Notes: generated by a model not told the origin, from the sequence alone. 64,000 nt of DNA from Luteibacter mycovicinus (GCF_000745235.1 NZ_JQNL01000001.1:496001-560000), one strand, 5' to 3'. Shown: positions 36,999-45,429, counted from the first letter of the stretch. Program-made: numbers and translations.

Positions 36999-38426
36999 TC
37001 ACGCGGCGCGCGTTTCGCTCTTCAAGGGTAGAAAAGTGCCGTCATGCAGCGATTCTTCAACCTCTTCGAGGGTACGGCCCTTGGTTTCGGGCAGACAAAC
37101 GAAGACGAAGAGAAAGCCGAGCGCATTCAGGCCCGCATAAACCCACATGGCGCCGCCCACGCCGAGCCAGTGCGTCATCGACAGCGCCGTGCCGGTCAGC
37201 AGCAGGTTCGAACCCCACAGCATCGCCGCGTGCGCGCCGGTGGCGCGATCGCGGATGCGCAGCGGATAGATTTCCGAACCCACCAGCCAGCCGATCACCT
37301 GGATGCCGCCGGAATTGAAGACCATGAAGGCGATGAGGCAGGCCACGACGAGCGCGCCGCGATGATCGCCACCGAGATTGAAATGAAACACCGCGCCCAG
37401 CAGCACCAGCGCGACGGCGGCGAACGGCATCATCCACAAGGTGAGCGTGCGGCGGCCGACATGATCGACCACCAGCTTGCCGAGCAGCGTCATCAACAGA
37501 TAGGTGATGGCAACGCCCAGCGCCGCGAGCAGCGCCGATGAGTGGCCAAAACCTGCCTGCGTCAGAAACGTGGGGGTGTAATAGATCATCATTTCGATGC
37601 CGGAAAGCTGTGTGAACGCAGCGACACCCAGCCCGGCGATCACGGCCGGACGGAGCCACTTCGCACCGAGATCGCGCCAGCGCGAAGCGCCACGCGCCTT
37701 CGAGCGATCGAGCACTTTCTCGATCTGCGTGACCTCGCGGCGCACCTGCGATTCGCTGTCGCGGATGCGCATCAGCGTGTCGTGCGCTTCATCGGCACGG
37801 CCCTGTTCCACCAGCCAGCGCGGGCTGAACGGTGCAAACAGCATGCCGGCGAACAGCAGGAACGCGGGAATCGCCGCGACGCCGATCATCCAGCGCCAGG
37901 TCCAGTCGTTCTGCAGCACGACGCCGACCATGGCGGCAAGAAGAATGCCGACACCGATCGACACGTTGAAGAACGTCACCAGTCGTCCCCGACGATCGGC
38001 AGGCGCCAGCTCGGCGATGTAGGTCGGCACCACCTGCGTGCAGGCGCCGACGGCGACGCCGAGGAAGACACGGGAAAACGCGAGTTCCCACGCGCCTCGC
38101 GATACCGCGGAGGCGAGCACGCCGACGACATAGAGAATCGCCACGGCGATGATCGTGCGGCGACGGCCGATGCTCACCGAGAAACGCGAACTGGCGAGGG
38201 CACCGATCACCGCGCCGAGCAGGATGGCCGCGGCGACGATTTCCTGTGCCTGCGCGTCGAGCTGGAACTCGGTCGATATCTGCAGCAGCGCACCGGAAAT
38301 GATGCCGGTGTCGTAACCGTAGAGACCACCGGAAATCGCCGCGAGCATGGCCACGAGAGTCATGCGCCACGAAGCGGCCTTTGAATTTAGATCGATTGAA
38401 ACTGAATTGACTTTACTGGTGTCCAA
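36999..38426 (-). CDS. MFS sugar porter
   Basis: 475 residues, twelve TM segments, of the sugar porter family: GYDTGIISGALL in TM1, SFSVSIGRRRT-type loop (RFSVSIGRRR), PTYIAELAPADRRG, QLSGIEMMIYYTP and the C-terminal PETKGRTLEEVE. It is a proton-coupled inner-membrane importer for a hexose or disaccharide. TTG start at 38426 with GGGGG upstream; the first 20 codons are AT-rich for this genome, so an internal ATG 21 codons later is the alternative. It pairs with the GH13 gene downstream. Confidence 0.92.
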   Translation of the reverse strand: MDTSKVNSVSIDLNSKAASWRMTLVAMLAAISGGLYGYDTGIISGALLQISTEFQLDAQAQEIVAAAILLGAVIGALASSRFSVSIGRRRTIIAVAILYVVGVLASAVSRGAWELAFSRVFLGVAVGACTQVVPTYIAELAPADRRGRLVTFFNVSIGVGILLAAMVGVVLQNDWTWRWMIGVAAIPAFLLFAGMLFAPFSPRWLVEQGRADEAHDTLMRIRDSESQVRREVTQIEKVLDRSKARGASRWRDLGAKWLRPAVIAGLGVAAFTQLSGIEMMIYYTPTFLTQAGFGHSSALLAALGVAITYLLMTLLGKLVVDHVGRRTLTLWMMPFAAVALVLLGAVFHFNLGGDHRGALVVACLIAFMVFNSGGIQVIGWLVGSEIYPLRIRDRATGAHAAMLWGSNLLLTGTALSMTHWLGVGGAMWVYAGLNALGFLFVFVCLPETKGRTLEEVEESLHDGTFLPLKSETRAA

Positions 38427-38773
38427 GAACTGCCCCCGTAGCGAGTGGAGTGTGGCGCGGCGAAAACACGCGCAGGAAGAATGTTCACGACCGCGGCGGG
38501 AAAGATAACGTCGAGCGCACGCGGGGAACCGATGAAACTGCGACCACCTTAGCTCAGCACCGTGGAAGGGTTCAAATTTCAGACGCGCTTTTAAGCGCTC
38601 AGGACGGGTTTAGACGTGTGGCGTTTGGTCGCGATTCGCCCCCGGAAGCGCCCACCAACTTACATGTAACTAACAAGTGAAGGCGCATGGTGGACGCACC
38701 TGTCCGGTGCGCCGGACAGCATCCCTTGCGCGTGCCTTCGCCAGGGCGGTCCCACGCCCCATCATGGAATGTC
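38427..38773. promoter_or_regulatory. Regulatory region upstream of the sugar porter
   Basis: About 350 bases without a credible gene on either strand. It holds two palindromes: GCGCTT-TT-AAGCGC at 38585-38598 and TTACATGTAA around 38662-38671. Either could be a regulator site for the sugar operon (LacI-type sites often have such symmetry); no regulator gene is adjacent. Confidence 0.35.
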
Positions 38774-38941
38774 ATGCCACCGCAGAAACCCGAAAATCGC
38801 TTTCCCAAGGGAGCCCCGGCCGACCGTTCGTCCGCCGCCTTCGTCTCTTACGTCTATTCGCATTCGCGTCGCGCGCCCCTGCCCGAAGTGCCCCGCGATC
38901 CGGCCAGGCCGGGCAAGGCCAAGTCGGGAGGCAACGCGTAG
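38774..38941 (+). CDS. Small proline-rich ORF, doubtful
   Basis: 55 codons, basic and proline-rich (MPPQKPENRFPKGAPADRSS), no ribosome-binding site worth the name and no recognised family. It sits directly before the hairpin that precedes the UPF0303 gene. Reported only because codon usage is GC-rich like real genes here. Confidence 0.25.
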   Translation: MPPQKPENRFPKGAPADRSSAAFVSYVYSHSRRAPLPEVPRDPARPGKAKSGGNA

Positions 38942-38953
38942 TCTCCCGTTAGA

Positions 38954-38988
38954 ATCCCACCTCATCCGTACAACGCATGAGGTGGGAT
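38954..38988 (+). promoter_or_regulatory. Perfect 12-bp inverted repeat covering a ribosome-binding site
   Basis: ATCCCACCTCAT and ATGAGGTGGGAT flank 11 bases. The right arm contains the GAGGTGG that must serve as ribosome-binding site for the ATG at 38991, so the RNA hairpin would hide it. It could be a cis-acting RNA switch, a thermometer-like element or the operator of an unknown dimeric regulator. Confidence 0.7.
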
Positions 38989-38990
38989 CC

Positions 38991-39455
38991 ATGAGCGACC
39001 CGACGCTCGACGAACTCGCGACCGAAGAGGCGCGACTGCAGTTCGACACGCTGAGCCTTGAACAGGTATGGGACGTCGGTTGCGCGCTGCGCGAGCTGGC
39101 TGTGCAGCGATCCGCGAAAGTCGCGATCGAGATCGCGTTGCGCGACCGCGTGCTGTTCCACACCGCACTGCCCGGCACGGATATCGCCAACGCCAACTGG
39201 GTGCGACGCAAGCGCAATACCGTGCTCGCCCTCGGTACCAGTACCCTCGTCGTCGGCATGAAACTCGCCAAAGCCAGTCAGACGCTCGAGGAGCGCTACG
39301 GCCTGTCGCCCGCGGAGCACGCTTCCGACGGCGGCGGCTTTCCGCTGCGATTGCGCGGCCTCGGCGTCATCGGCGCGATAACGGTATCCGGCATGCCGTC
39401 GTTGCAGGACCACCGGCTGGTCACGGACGTTCTTGCGCGTTTTCTCAACCGTTAG
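38991..39455 (+). CDS. UPF0303 / heme-degrading-domain family protein
   Basis: 154 residues from ATG 38991 (GAGGTGG upstream, within the hairpin). It is a compact alpha/beta protein of the UPF0303 (HbpS-like, GlcG-related) group: LRELAVQRSAKVAIEIALRD, FHTALPGTDIANANWVRRK, and GGGFPLRLRG...IGAITVSGMPSLQDHRLV. The family is described as small, often dimeric, with heme- or cofactor-binding members; the role here is unknown. Its end overlaps the remnant of an amidotransferase gene on the other strand. Confidence 0.88.
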   Translation: MSDPTLDELATEEARLQFDTLSLEQVWDVGCALRELAVQRSAKVAIEIALRDRVLFHTALPGTDIANANWVRRKRNTVLALGTSTLVVGMKLAKASQTLEERYGLSPAEHASDGGGFPLRLRGLGVIGAITVSGMPSLQDHRLVTDVLARFLNR

Positions 39456-39567
39456 GTGGACTCGCTCTCGCATAGTAGCGGACCCGATAGCCACGTCGTT
39501 CGAGGGCGGCCTCGAGATGGCCTGCGTCTTTGAAATGAACCTGACGCAGGGCAAGGGCCGTTGTCAT
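39445..39567 (-). pseudogene. N-terminal fragment of a glutamine amidotransferase gene
   Basis: 40 codons: MTTALALRQVHFKDAGHLEA then ALERRGYRVRYYARA before a stop overlapping the UPF0303 terminus. This matches the first strand and helix of GMP-synthase-like class I amidotransferases (TALAIRHVHFEDLG, GYxxRY). The nucleophile-Cys domain is gone, so the gene was cut off, probably by the deletion that joined it to the UPF0303 gene. Confidence 0.45.
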
Positions 39568-39772
39568 ACGTGAAAGGTTCCAAAAAAGGAGCTGTTTCAG
39601 TCTAACGCGTCGAAAAGCCAACGCCCGTCACATAACCCCGTGTGCTTTGTCCCGTCCTTCGCCGTATCCTTTCCGGACAGGGGTATTTTCGGCAACCGAT
39701 GGACCAAACGACGCTTCCTCCGGCCCGACCGGGGGGCGGCCCCTGCCCGACCACTTTCCGGGAACACCAGGT

Positions 39773-40207
39773 ATGGCGCAGACGTCGACGAAAAGCATCC
39801 TGCATGTACGGCCCGCACATTTCGTGTCCGCGGTCGCCACCGGGATAGCCGTCACAGGACCCACGGACGACGGCTTCGTCCACCTGCACTTCTTCCGGGA
39901 GACGCAGCGCATCACCAACGACGATGTGCCCAGCCGCAGCAGCGCACCGAACGAGGTGGAGCTGGCCTGGGGCCATGCGGAGCCCAATATCCATCTGGTC
40001 CGCGAGGAAGTGGCCGTGATCTCCATCCCCGTGGGACGGCTGCCGTTCGTCAGCACGGCGCTGAACAAGGCGGTGCGATTTGTGGCGCGGGTGATGGCAC
40101 CCAACGTGGGACACATGGCGGAGAGCCGGAGGACAGGGGAGACGATCGCCGAGTCTTCCCACGGGGCGGTGGGAACGATGCCTGCGCGGCCGGGGGTGAC
40201 GGCTTGA
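39773..40207 (+). CDS. Hypothetical protein
   Basis: 144 residues from the ATG at 39773; the open frame continues upstream but the homology-like part begins here. It has a beta-rich body (GFVHLHFFRETQRI; VELAWGHAEPNIHLVREEVAV; ISIPVGRLPFVST), a short helix and a disordered C-terminus. It resembles proteins annotated as DUF3467-like only in outline; I would not assign it. It ends about 30 bases before a strong GC hairpin. Confidence 0.55.
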   Translation: MAQTSTKSILHVRPAHFVSAVATGIAVTGPTDDGFVHLHFFRETQRITNDDVPSRSSAPNEVELAWGHAEPNIHLVREEVAVISIPVGRLPFVSTALNKAVRFVARVMAPNVGHMAESRRTGETIAESSHGAVGTMPARPGVTA

Positions 40208-40239
40208 CGGGAACGGCTCTCGCGTGAGCGTAGGCCACC

Positions 40240-40272
40240 CCGGGGCCCGCGACGACTGGTCGCGGGCCCCGG
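40240..40272 (+). terminator. 14-bp perfect GC hairpin
   Basis: CCGGGGCCCGCGAC and its exact complement with a 5-base loop, 33 bases after the hypothetical gene and 60 before the LacI gene. No T tract follows, so it is a terminator-like or mRNA-stabilising hairpin rather than a canonical terminator. Confidence 0.5.
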
Positions 40273-40332
40273 CGGCGGCGCCGGGACGGCGCTCCCGTAT
40301 GATGGTGCACTGCATCATGCCATCCGATTGCC

Positions 40333-41367
40333 ATGCCGAAACAGAAAACCCGCATCGTCGATCTGGCTGCCGCCGCACGTGTCAGTGCCGCGACGGTCGA
40401 CCGGGTGCTCAACGGGCGCGGGGGCGTCAGCGAGCGCGCGCAGTCCCGCGTGCTCGAAGCCGCCAAGCGGCTGAAGATCAACCGCGTGATCGAGGTACCG
40501 CCGGGTCGATGGCTGCACGTGCCGATCCTGATGCAGTCGCCCACGATTCCCTTCTACGATGAGCTCGGCCGACGCTTCGAGCACCATCGTATGGCCATGC
40601 ACGCGATGCGTGTGCGCAGCCAGGTGCATCACCTGTCGGAGATCGCGCCCGAAGCGGTCGCCGCCGAGATCGACCATCACGCCGAAGGCGCCGATGCGCT
40701 GATCGTGACGACCCACGACCACCCGCTGGTGCGCGATGCCGTGCGTCGCGCGGCGGATCGCTGCCCGGTCGTCACCCTCGCTTCGGACCTGCCCGATAGC
40801 GGTCGCCTCGCCTATGTCGGCACGGATACGCATGCCGCCGGTCGTCTCGCCGGCGAGCTGATGGGCCGGTTTCTCGGTCCCGCGGGCGGCTCGATCCTGC
40901 TGATCAAGGGTTACCACCACTTCCGCAGCCACGAGCAGCGCGAGCGCGGTTTCGTGGAGGCGCTGCGCGAGCACTTTCCGGACGTGCAGATCATCCACCG
41001 CGCGGACAGCCAGGAAGACCCGGAGAGCACCGGGCGCATCGTCACCGACGTGCTCAACGCGGTGCCCGGCCTGCGTGGCATCTACAACACATCGGTAGGC
41101 GACGACGGGGTCGCCAGGGTGCTGACCGAGCGCACGCGTCCACGCGAGGTGGTCTTTATCGGTCACGACCTGACGGAAAGTAATCGCCGTCTGCTAGAAC
41201 TGGGCCTGATGGACGCCGTGCTCGACCAGAACCTGGCGGCGCAGGCTGCCCGTGCGCTGACCCACGTGCTCGCGCGTTTCGGTCGTGCGGCCGCGCCGCC
41301 GCCCCGTCCGCAGCCCACGGCCATCGTGATGCGCGAGAACCTTCCGGCGAGGCATCGGGACATTTGA
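40333..41367 (+). CDS. LacI-family transcriptional regulator
   Basis: 344 residues. The N-terminal HTH (TRIVDLAAAARVSAATVDRV, then LNGRGGVSERAQSRVLEA) is followed by a type-1 periplasmic-binding-protein fold for a sugar effector (IPFYDELGRRFEHHRMAM; IVTTHDHPLVRDAV; YVGTDTHAAGRLAGELMG). It precedes the FAD-dehydrogenase operon, and an inverted repeat 2 bases after its stop may be its operator or terminator. Confidence 0.9.
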   Translation: MPKQKTRIVDLAAAARVSAATVDRVLNGRGGVSERAQSRVLEAAKRLKINRVIEVPPGRWLHVPILMQSPTIPFYDELGRRFEHHRMAMHAMRVRSQVHHLSEIAPEAVAAEIDHHAEGADALIVTTHDHPLVRDAVRRAADRCPVVTLASDLPDSGRLAYVGTDTHAAGRLAGELMGRFLGPAGGSILLIKGYHHFRSHEQRERGFVEALREHFPDVQIIHRADSQEDPESTGRIVTDVLNAVPGLRGIYNTSVGDDGVARVLTERTRPREVVFIGHDLTESNRRLLELGLMDAVLDQNLAAQAARALTHVLARFGRAAAPPPRPQPTAIVMRENLPARHRDI

Positions 41368-41368
41368 C

Positions 41369-41403
41369 GTAAAACCATCAACTTTTGAGGTTGAGGGTTT
41401 TAC
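41369..41403. promoter_or_regulatory. 35-bp inverted repeat between lacI-type gene and dehydrogenase operon
   Basis: GTAAAACCATCAAC and GTTGAGGGTTTTAC (13 of 14 paired) flank 7 bases. A perfect -10 hexamer TATAAT lies at 41419-41424 just downstream. It could be the LacI operator for the operon or a terminator of the regulator gene; no T run follows the right arm, which favours the operator. Confidence 0.55.
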
Positions 41404-41418
41404 ATCAAAACCGCTTTC

Positions 41419-41424
41419 TATAAT
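41419..41424 (+). promoter_or_regulatory. -10 promoter element of the dehydrogenase operon
   Basis: TATAAT, an exact consensus hexamer, 149 bases before the first gene. Only weak -35 candidates (TTTACA, 14-base spacer) lie upstream, overlapping the inverted repeat, which suggests a regulated promoter. Confidence 0.5.
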
Positions 41425-41572
41425 TCGCGCCGTCGTGCCCCATGTGCCGCCGTGACGCAGCGCTTTTTGTTTCTGCTCCAGCTCCCCGTGATGGCCGATG
41501 CGTTCGGCTGACAATGCGCTCCGCATCTGTCGACGCTTCGCTTCTCCCGCCATCGCAAGAGGAAGCAGTCCG

Positions 41573-42151
41573 ATGACCGATATCCACGGGTCCCCTTCCC
41601 GTGCCGTTCCGCCGATCGATGCCGGCCGCCGCCGGCTGCTGATCTCCGCGGGCATGATCGCCGCCGCAGGCGCCCTGCTCCCCTGGACCCGCATGGCCTA
41701 TGGCCAGTCGCCCGCCCAGGCCAGCCCCGCCGAACTCGACGCGTTCCTGACCCTGGGTCGCCGCCTTACCGGCCATCCCGAGCTTCCCGCCGACGTCTCC
41801 GCACGGCTGTTCGCCGCGCTGGCCGCCGGTGACCGCAACTTCGGTCCGCAGGTGACCGCGCTCATCCGCGCCATGGATGCCGCCGGCATCGACGACATGC
41901 ACAAGTTCAAGGGCTCCGCCGTCGACGCCGACCCCGCCCTCAAGGCGCTTGCCGTGTCCATCGTCAGCGGCTGGTACCTCGGTTACACCGGCGAGCCCAA
42001 GGGCACCGGCAAGGACGACGGTACGCAGTTCATCACGTACACGGGGGCACTGATGTTCAAGCCCACGATCGACGTGACGGTGATCCCGACCTATGCCCGC
42101 GCCGGTACCGACTACTGGTCGGCCGCCCCGGCCAGCATCGCGACGGACTGA
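41573..42151 (+). CDS. Membrane FAD-dehydrogenase gamma (small, Tat-exported) subunit
   Basis: 192 residues from ATG 41573 (AGAGGAAG upstream). A twin-arginine-type signal (RRRLLISAGMIAAAGALL) and a helical domain typical of the gluconate-2-dehydrogenase-subunit-3/sorbitol dehydrogenase small-subunit family (LTLGRRLTGHPELPADVSAR; YLGYTGEPKGTG). In FAD glucose dehydrogenases this hitch-hiker subunit carries the catalytic subunit through the Tat system. First gene of a three-gene operon with order gamma-alpha-beta, as in the Burkholderia cepacia FAD-GDH operon. Confidence 0.9.
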   Translation: MTDIHGSPSRAVPPIDAGRRRLLISAGMIAAAGALLPWTRMAYGQSPAQASPAELDAFLTLGRRLTGHPELPADVSARLFAALAAGDRNFGPQVTALIRAMDAAGIDDMHKFKGSAVDADPALKALAVSIVSGWYLGYTGEPKGTGKDDGTQFITYTGALMFKPTIDVTVIPTYARAGTDYWSAAPASIATD

Positions 42152-42211
42152 CCGCGCGAACACGGCGCCACGTACGGGCGCTTGCGCCCCCACGCACACG
42201 CAGGACATACC

Positions 42212-43798
42212 ATGAACACGCAATACGACGCCGACGTCGTCGTCATCGGCTCGGGCGCGCTCGGCAGCAACGCTGCCTATGAGCTGTCCAGACAGGGCCA
42301 CTCGGTCATCATGTTGGAAGCCGGCTCGCGCATTCCGCGCTGGAAGATCCTCGAGAATTTCCGCAGTTCGTCGCGCAAGTCCAACTTCAACGATCCGTAT
42401 CCGAACGAACCGTGGGCACACACCACGTTCGAGCCGGACTATATCGAGAACACCGGCTCGTTCGAATTCCGGCCGGGCATGCTGAAGCTGGTCGGCGGCA
42501 CGACGTGGCACTGGGCGGCCGCCTGCTGGCGTTACCTGCCCAACGACATGAAGCTGAAGACGCTCTATGGCGTCGGTCGTGACTGGCCCATCGGCTATGA
42601 AGAGCTCGAGCCCTACTACCAGCGCGCTGAAGAAGCGCTGGGCGTGGCCGGCAACGGCGAGGAAGACCAGAGCGGCCAGGGCGGCAAGGCATGGCCGCCG
42701 CGTTCCAAGCCGTACCCGCTGCCGCCGGACGCGACGACCTACATGAATCAGGAGCTCAACAAGCGCCTGGGTCCCGCGGGTTACCACTACATCCATGAGC
42801 CCAATGGCCGCGTGACCAAGCCGTACGACGGCCGTCCCGCGTGCTGCGGCAACAACAACTGCATGCCGGTCTGCCCCATCGGCGCGATGTACAGCGGCGA
42901 CATGCATGCCACGCACGCCGAGCGCGCGGGTACGAAGCTGCTCACCGAATCCACGGCGTACAAGCTCGAGAAAGGCGCGGGCGGCAAGATCGTCGCCGTG
43001 CATTACCGCAAGCCGGACGGCACCGACGCGCGTCTGACCGCGAAGTACTTCATCGTGGCCGCGCACGGTCTGGAAACGGCCAAGCTGCTGCTGATGTCCG
43101 ACGTCGCCAACTCGTCCGACCAGGTCGGCCGCAACCTCATGGACCACACCGGCATCGGTCTGTTGATGATCGGCGACCAGCCCCTGTGGCCGGGACGTGG
43201 CGCCGTGCAGCAAGGTGGCATCTTCAACTGGCGCGATGGCGACTTCCGCAAGCGTCACTCGGCGGTCAAGCACTCGATGTCGAACGCCGTACCGAACCGC
43301 GTGGTCACCGAGCGGCTGCTGAAGAAGGGCGTGATCGGCCCCGAACTGGACGAGCGCATCCGTCACGACGCGTCGCGCTGGATCGACGTCGGTACCGTCT
43401 TCGAGATGCTGCCGAACCCGGCCAACCGCGTGACGCCGAGCGACAAGAAGGACGCCCTCGGCATCCCGATGCTGCGCGTGAATTACGACGTGGACGACTA
43501 CGCGAAGGCCGGCAAGGTCATCGCCAAGGAGGACTACGCCCGGTTCGCCAAGCTGTTCAACGCCGAGATCGTCGAAGACGAGAGCGGCTGGCAGAACCGC
43601 GACCACATCATGGGCACGGTGATCATGGGTTCGGATGCGAAGGATTCCGTCGTCAACGGCGAATGCCGCACCTTCGATCACGACAACCTGTTCCTGGCCA
43701 CCACCGGCGTGATTCCCGCCTCCGGTGTGATCAACCCGACGCTCACCGGCGTCGCGCTGTCGATCCGCATCGCCGACACGATTCACAAGGAAATCTGA
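42212..43798 (+). CDS. GMC-family FAD dehydrogenase catalytic subunit with 3Fe-4S site
   Basis: 528 residues from ATG 42212. The FAD-binding GxGxxG is near the N-terminus (VVVIGSGALGSNAAYEL), and the GMC signature is in the first third (GGTTWHWAAACWR). The cysteine cluster CCGNNNCMPVC (C211, C212, C217, C221) is spaced like the 3Fe-4S site of B. cepacia FAD glucose dehydrogenase. The catalytic region lies near the C-terminus (HIMGTVIMGSD; NPTLTGVALSIRIAD). It oxidises a sugar or sugar acid in the periplasm, passing electrons via the Fe-S cluster to the tri-heme subunit. TGATG couples it to the next gene. Confidence 0.95.
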   Translation: MNTQYDADVVVIGSGALGSNAAYELSRQGHSVIMLEAGSRIPRWKILENFRSSSRKSNFNDPYPNEPWAHTTFEPDYIENTGSFEFRPGMLKLVGGTTWHWAAACWRYLPNDMKLKTLYGVGRDWPIGYEELEPYYQRAEEALGVAGNGEEDQSGQGGKAWPPRSKPYPLPPDATTYMNQELNKRLGPAGYHYIHEPNGRVTKPYDGRPACCGNNNCMPVCPIGAMYSGDMHATHAERAGTKLLTESTAYKLEKGAGGKIVAVHYRKPDGTDARLTAKYFIVAAHGLETAKLLLMSDVANSSDQVGRNLMDHTGIGLLMIGDQPLWPGRGAVQQGGIFNWRDGDFRKRHSAVKHSMSNAVPNRVVTERLLKKGVIGPELDERIRHDASRWIDVGTVFEMLPNPANRVTPSDKKDALGIPMLRVNYDVDDYAKAGKVIAKEDYARFAKLFNAEIVEDESGWQNRDHIMGTVIMGSDAKDSVVNGECRTFDHDNLFLATTGVIPASGVINPTLTGVALSIRIADTIHKEI

Positions 43799-45225
43799 TG
43801 GCCACGAATTCCCTGTTTCGCGGCCTGCTGCGAGCAGCCGTCCTGGTCGGCGCCGTCGCCGTCTCCGCGCCGTCACTTGCCCAGGATGACAACGACGCGC
43901 TGATCGCCCGTGGCAAAGGCGTCGCCATCGCGGCCGACTGCGCCGCCTGCCATACCTCGTCGCCGGACAAGCCGTTCGCCGGCGGTCGCGGCATCGGTTC
44001 GCCGATGGGCAACATCTACGCATCCAACATCACGCCGTCGAAAGACGATGGTATCGGTGGCTACAGTGAGGCGCAGTTCGCCCGAGCGGTACGCGAGGGC
44101 GTCAACGCAAAAGGCGACCACCTCTACCCCGCCATGCCATATACGGCATATGCGGGCATCACCGATGCCGACATGCATGCGCTGTATGTGTACTTCATGC
44201 AGGGCGTGGCGCCGGTGGACAACAAGGTGAAGGAAACCCGCCTCGCCTTCCCGTACAGCATGCGCTGGACGATGGCCGGCTGGAACCTGATGTTCCTGCA
44301 CAAGCCCGCGGCCATCGACGCCACGGGCACTGAACGCGGTCGTTATCTTGTCGACGTGCTGGGTCACTGCAGCTCGTGCCACTCGCCGCGTAACCTGCTC
44401 ATGGCGGAACGCCAGGACGCGTACCTCGGTGGTGCCACGATCGACGGTTGGTTCGCCCCGAACATCACCTCCGATCCGGTCAGCGGCATCGGCGGCTGGT
44501 CGGAAGACGAACTGGCGGCGTATCTCAAGAACGGTCACGTGCACGGCAAGGGCCAGGCCGGGGGCGGCATGGCGGAAGCCGTGGAGCAGAGCCTGCGTTT
44601 CCTGTCAGACGACGACATCAAGTCGATGGCGACCTACCTGAAGACGGTCAGGCCGATCCGCGATCCGGCGGACACCAAAGCTTCGTATGCATACGAAGGT
44701 GGCAGCGCCCTGCCCCCGACGACGACGCTGGAGCCGCTGCGTGGGGATGCCGCCACCGGACCGGATGTGCGCGGCGTGCATGACACCGTGGACGGTGCCG
44801 CGCTCTACAGCGGCGCGTGCGCCAGCTGCCATCAGCCGAGCGGCAAGGGGACGGAGAATCAGTATTTCCCGTCGCTGAGCCACAACCGTGCGGTAGGTCT
44901 GTCGCGTCCGGACAACCTGATCATGGCGGTGCTTCATGGCCTCGACCGTCAGGGTGCCGACATGCATGTGTCGATGCCGGCGTTCGAGTACGACATGACG
45001 GATGCGCAGGTGGCTGCGGTCGTCAACTATGTGGAAGAGCACTTCGGTAATCCGGCGGTGCATGCGACGGCCGAGGATGTCGCGACGATCCGTGCGGGTG
45101 GGCCGAAGCCGTTGCTGCTTAAGCTGACGCCGTACCTGATGGTGGCGGGTGTGGTTGTCGCTGTCCTGGTGCTTTGGCTGGTTGTGTTTCTGGTCCGGCG
45201 TCGGAAGCGTAAGTCACGTCGCTGA
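43798..45225 (+). CDS. Tri-heme cytochrome c (dehydrogenase beta subunit)
   Basis: 475 residues; ATG shares a base with the preceding stop (TGATG). A signal peptide (LLRAAVLVGAVAVSAPSLAQ) is followed by three c-type heme sites CAACH (C48), CSSCH (C191) and CASCH (C341), and a C-terminal membrane anchor (about 440-465) with a basic tail (VRRRKRKSRR). It receives electrons from the GMC subunit and delivers them to ubiquinone or an oxidase. The long open frame that starts upstream inside the GMC gene is an overlapping shadow. Confidence 0.94.
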   Translation: MATNSLFRGLLRAAVLVGAVAVSAPSLAQDDNDALIARGKGVAIAADCAACHTSSPDKPFAGGRGIGSPMGNIYASNITPSKDDGIGGYSEAQFARAVREGVNAKGDHLYPAMPYTAYAGITDADMHALYVYFMQGVAPVDNKVKETRLAFPYSMRWTMAGWNLMFLHKPAAIDATGTERGRYLVDVLGHCSSCHSPRNLLMAERQDAYLGGATIDGWFAPNITSDPVSGIGGWSEDELAAYLKNGHVHGKGQAGGGMAEAVEQSLRFLSDDDIKSMATYLKTVRPIRDPADTKASYAYEGGSALPPTTTLEPLRGDAATGPDVRGVHDTVDGAALYSGACASCHQPSGKGTENQYFPSLSHNRAVGLSRPDNLIMAVLHGLDRQGADMHVSMPAFEYDMTDAQVAAVVNYVEEHFGNPAVHATAEDVATIRAGGPKPLLLKLTPYLMVAGVVVAVLVLWLVVFLVRRRKRKSRR

Positions 45226-45249
45226 TTTTTTGGTGATGTGGTGTCTGAG

Positions 45250-45280
45250 GGGTGCCGCAGTGATGCGGCGCCCTTTTTTT
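45250..45280 (+). terminator. Intrinsic terminator of the dehydrogenase operon
   Basis: GGGTGCCGC / GCGGCGCCC (one G-T pair) with a 6-base loop and a run of seven T. It lies 24 bases past the stop of the cytochrome gene. Confidence 0.9.
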
Positions 45281-45294
45281 GTGGACTCGGGGCG

Positions 45295-45388
45295 AGGGAG
45301 CCGTCGGCTGCCATGCCTGTCGCTAAGTCCTCCTACGGCCTTCGCCTTCGTGCGGAAGCGCTCCAGGCACGGCAGCCGACGACTCCCT
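45295..45388. repeat. REP-like inverted repeat
   Basis: Two 25-base arms (starting AGGGAGCCGTCGGCTGCC and ending CGACGACTCCCT) pair at 23 of 25 positions around a 44-base middle that can itself fold. It fills the gap between the terminator and the antiporter gene and looks like a REP/BIME-type intergenic element. Confidence 0.6.
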
Positions 45389-45429
45389 GCCAACATCTTC
45401 CGAAACGACCTGGTAGCACCTCCGAGGAT

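Noticed and set aside
37190..37230. GTTCGA-type stretch resembling a tRNA T-loop in the sugar porter gene.
   Set aside because: No cloverleaf around it; it lies inside an intact coding sequence.
42841..43797. Long open frame entering the cytochrome gene from inside the GMC dehydrogenase gene (320 codons).
   Set aside because: It is a high-GC shadow of the GMC gene; the cytochrome start is fixed by the TGATG junction and signal peptide at 43798.
41405..44023. 872-codon minus-strand frame across the dehydrogenase operon.
   Set aside because: Antisense shadow of recognisable FAD, Fe-S and heme motif genes; no protein motif in it.
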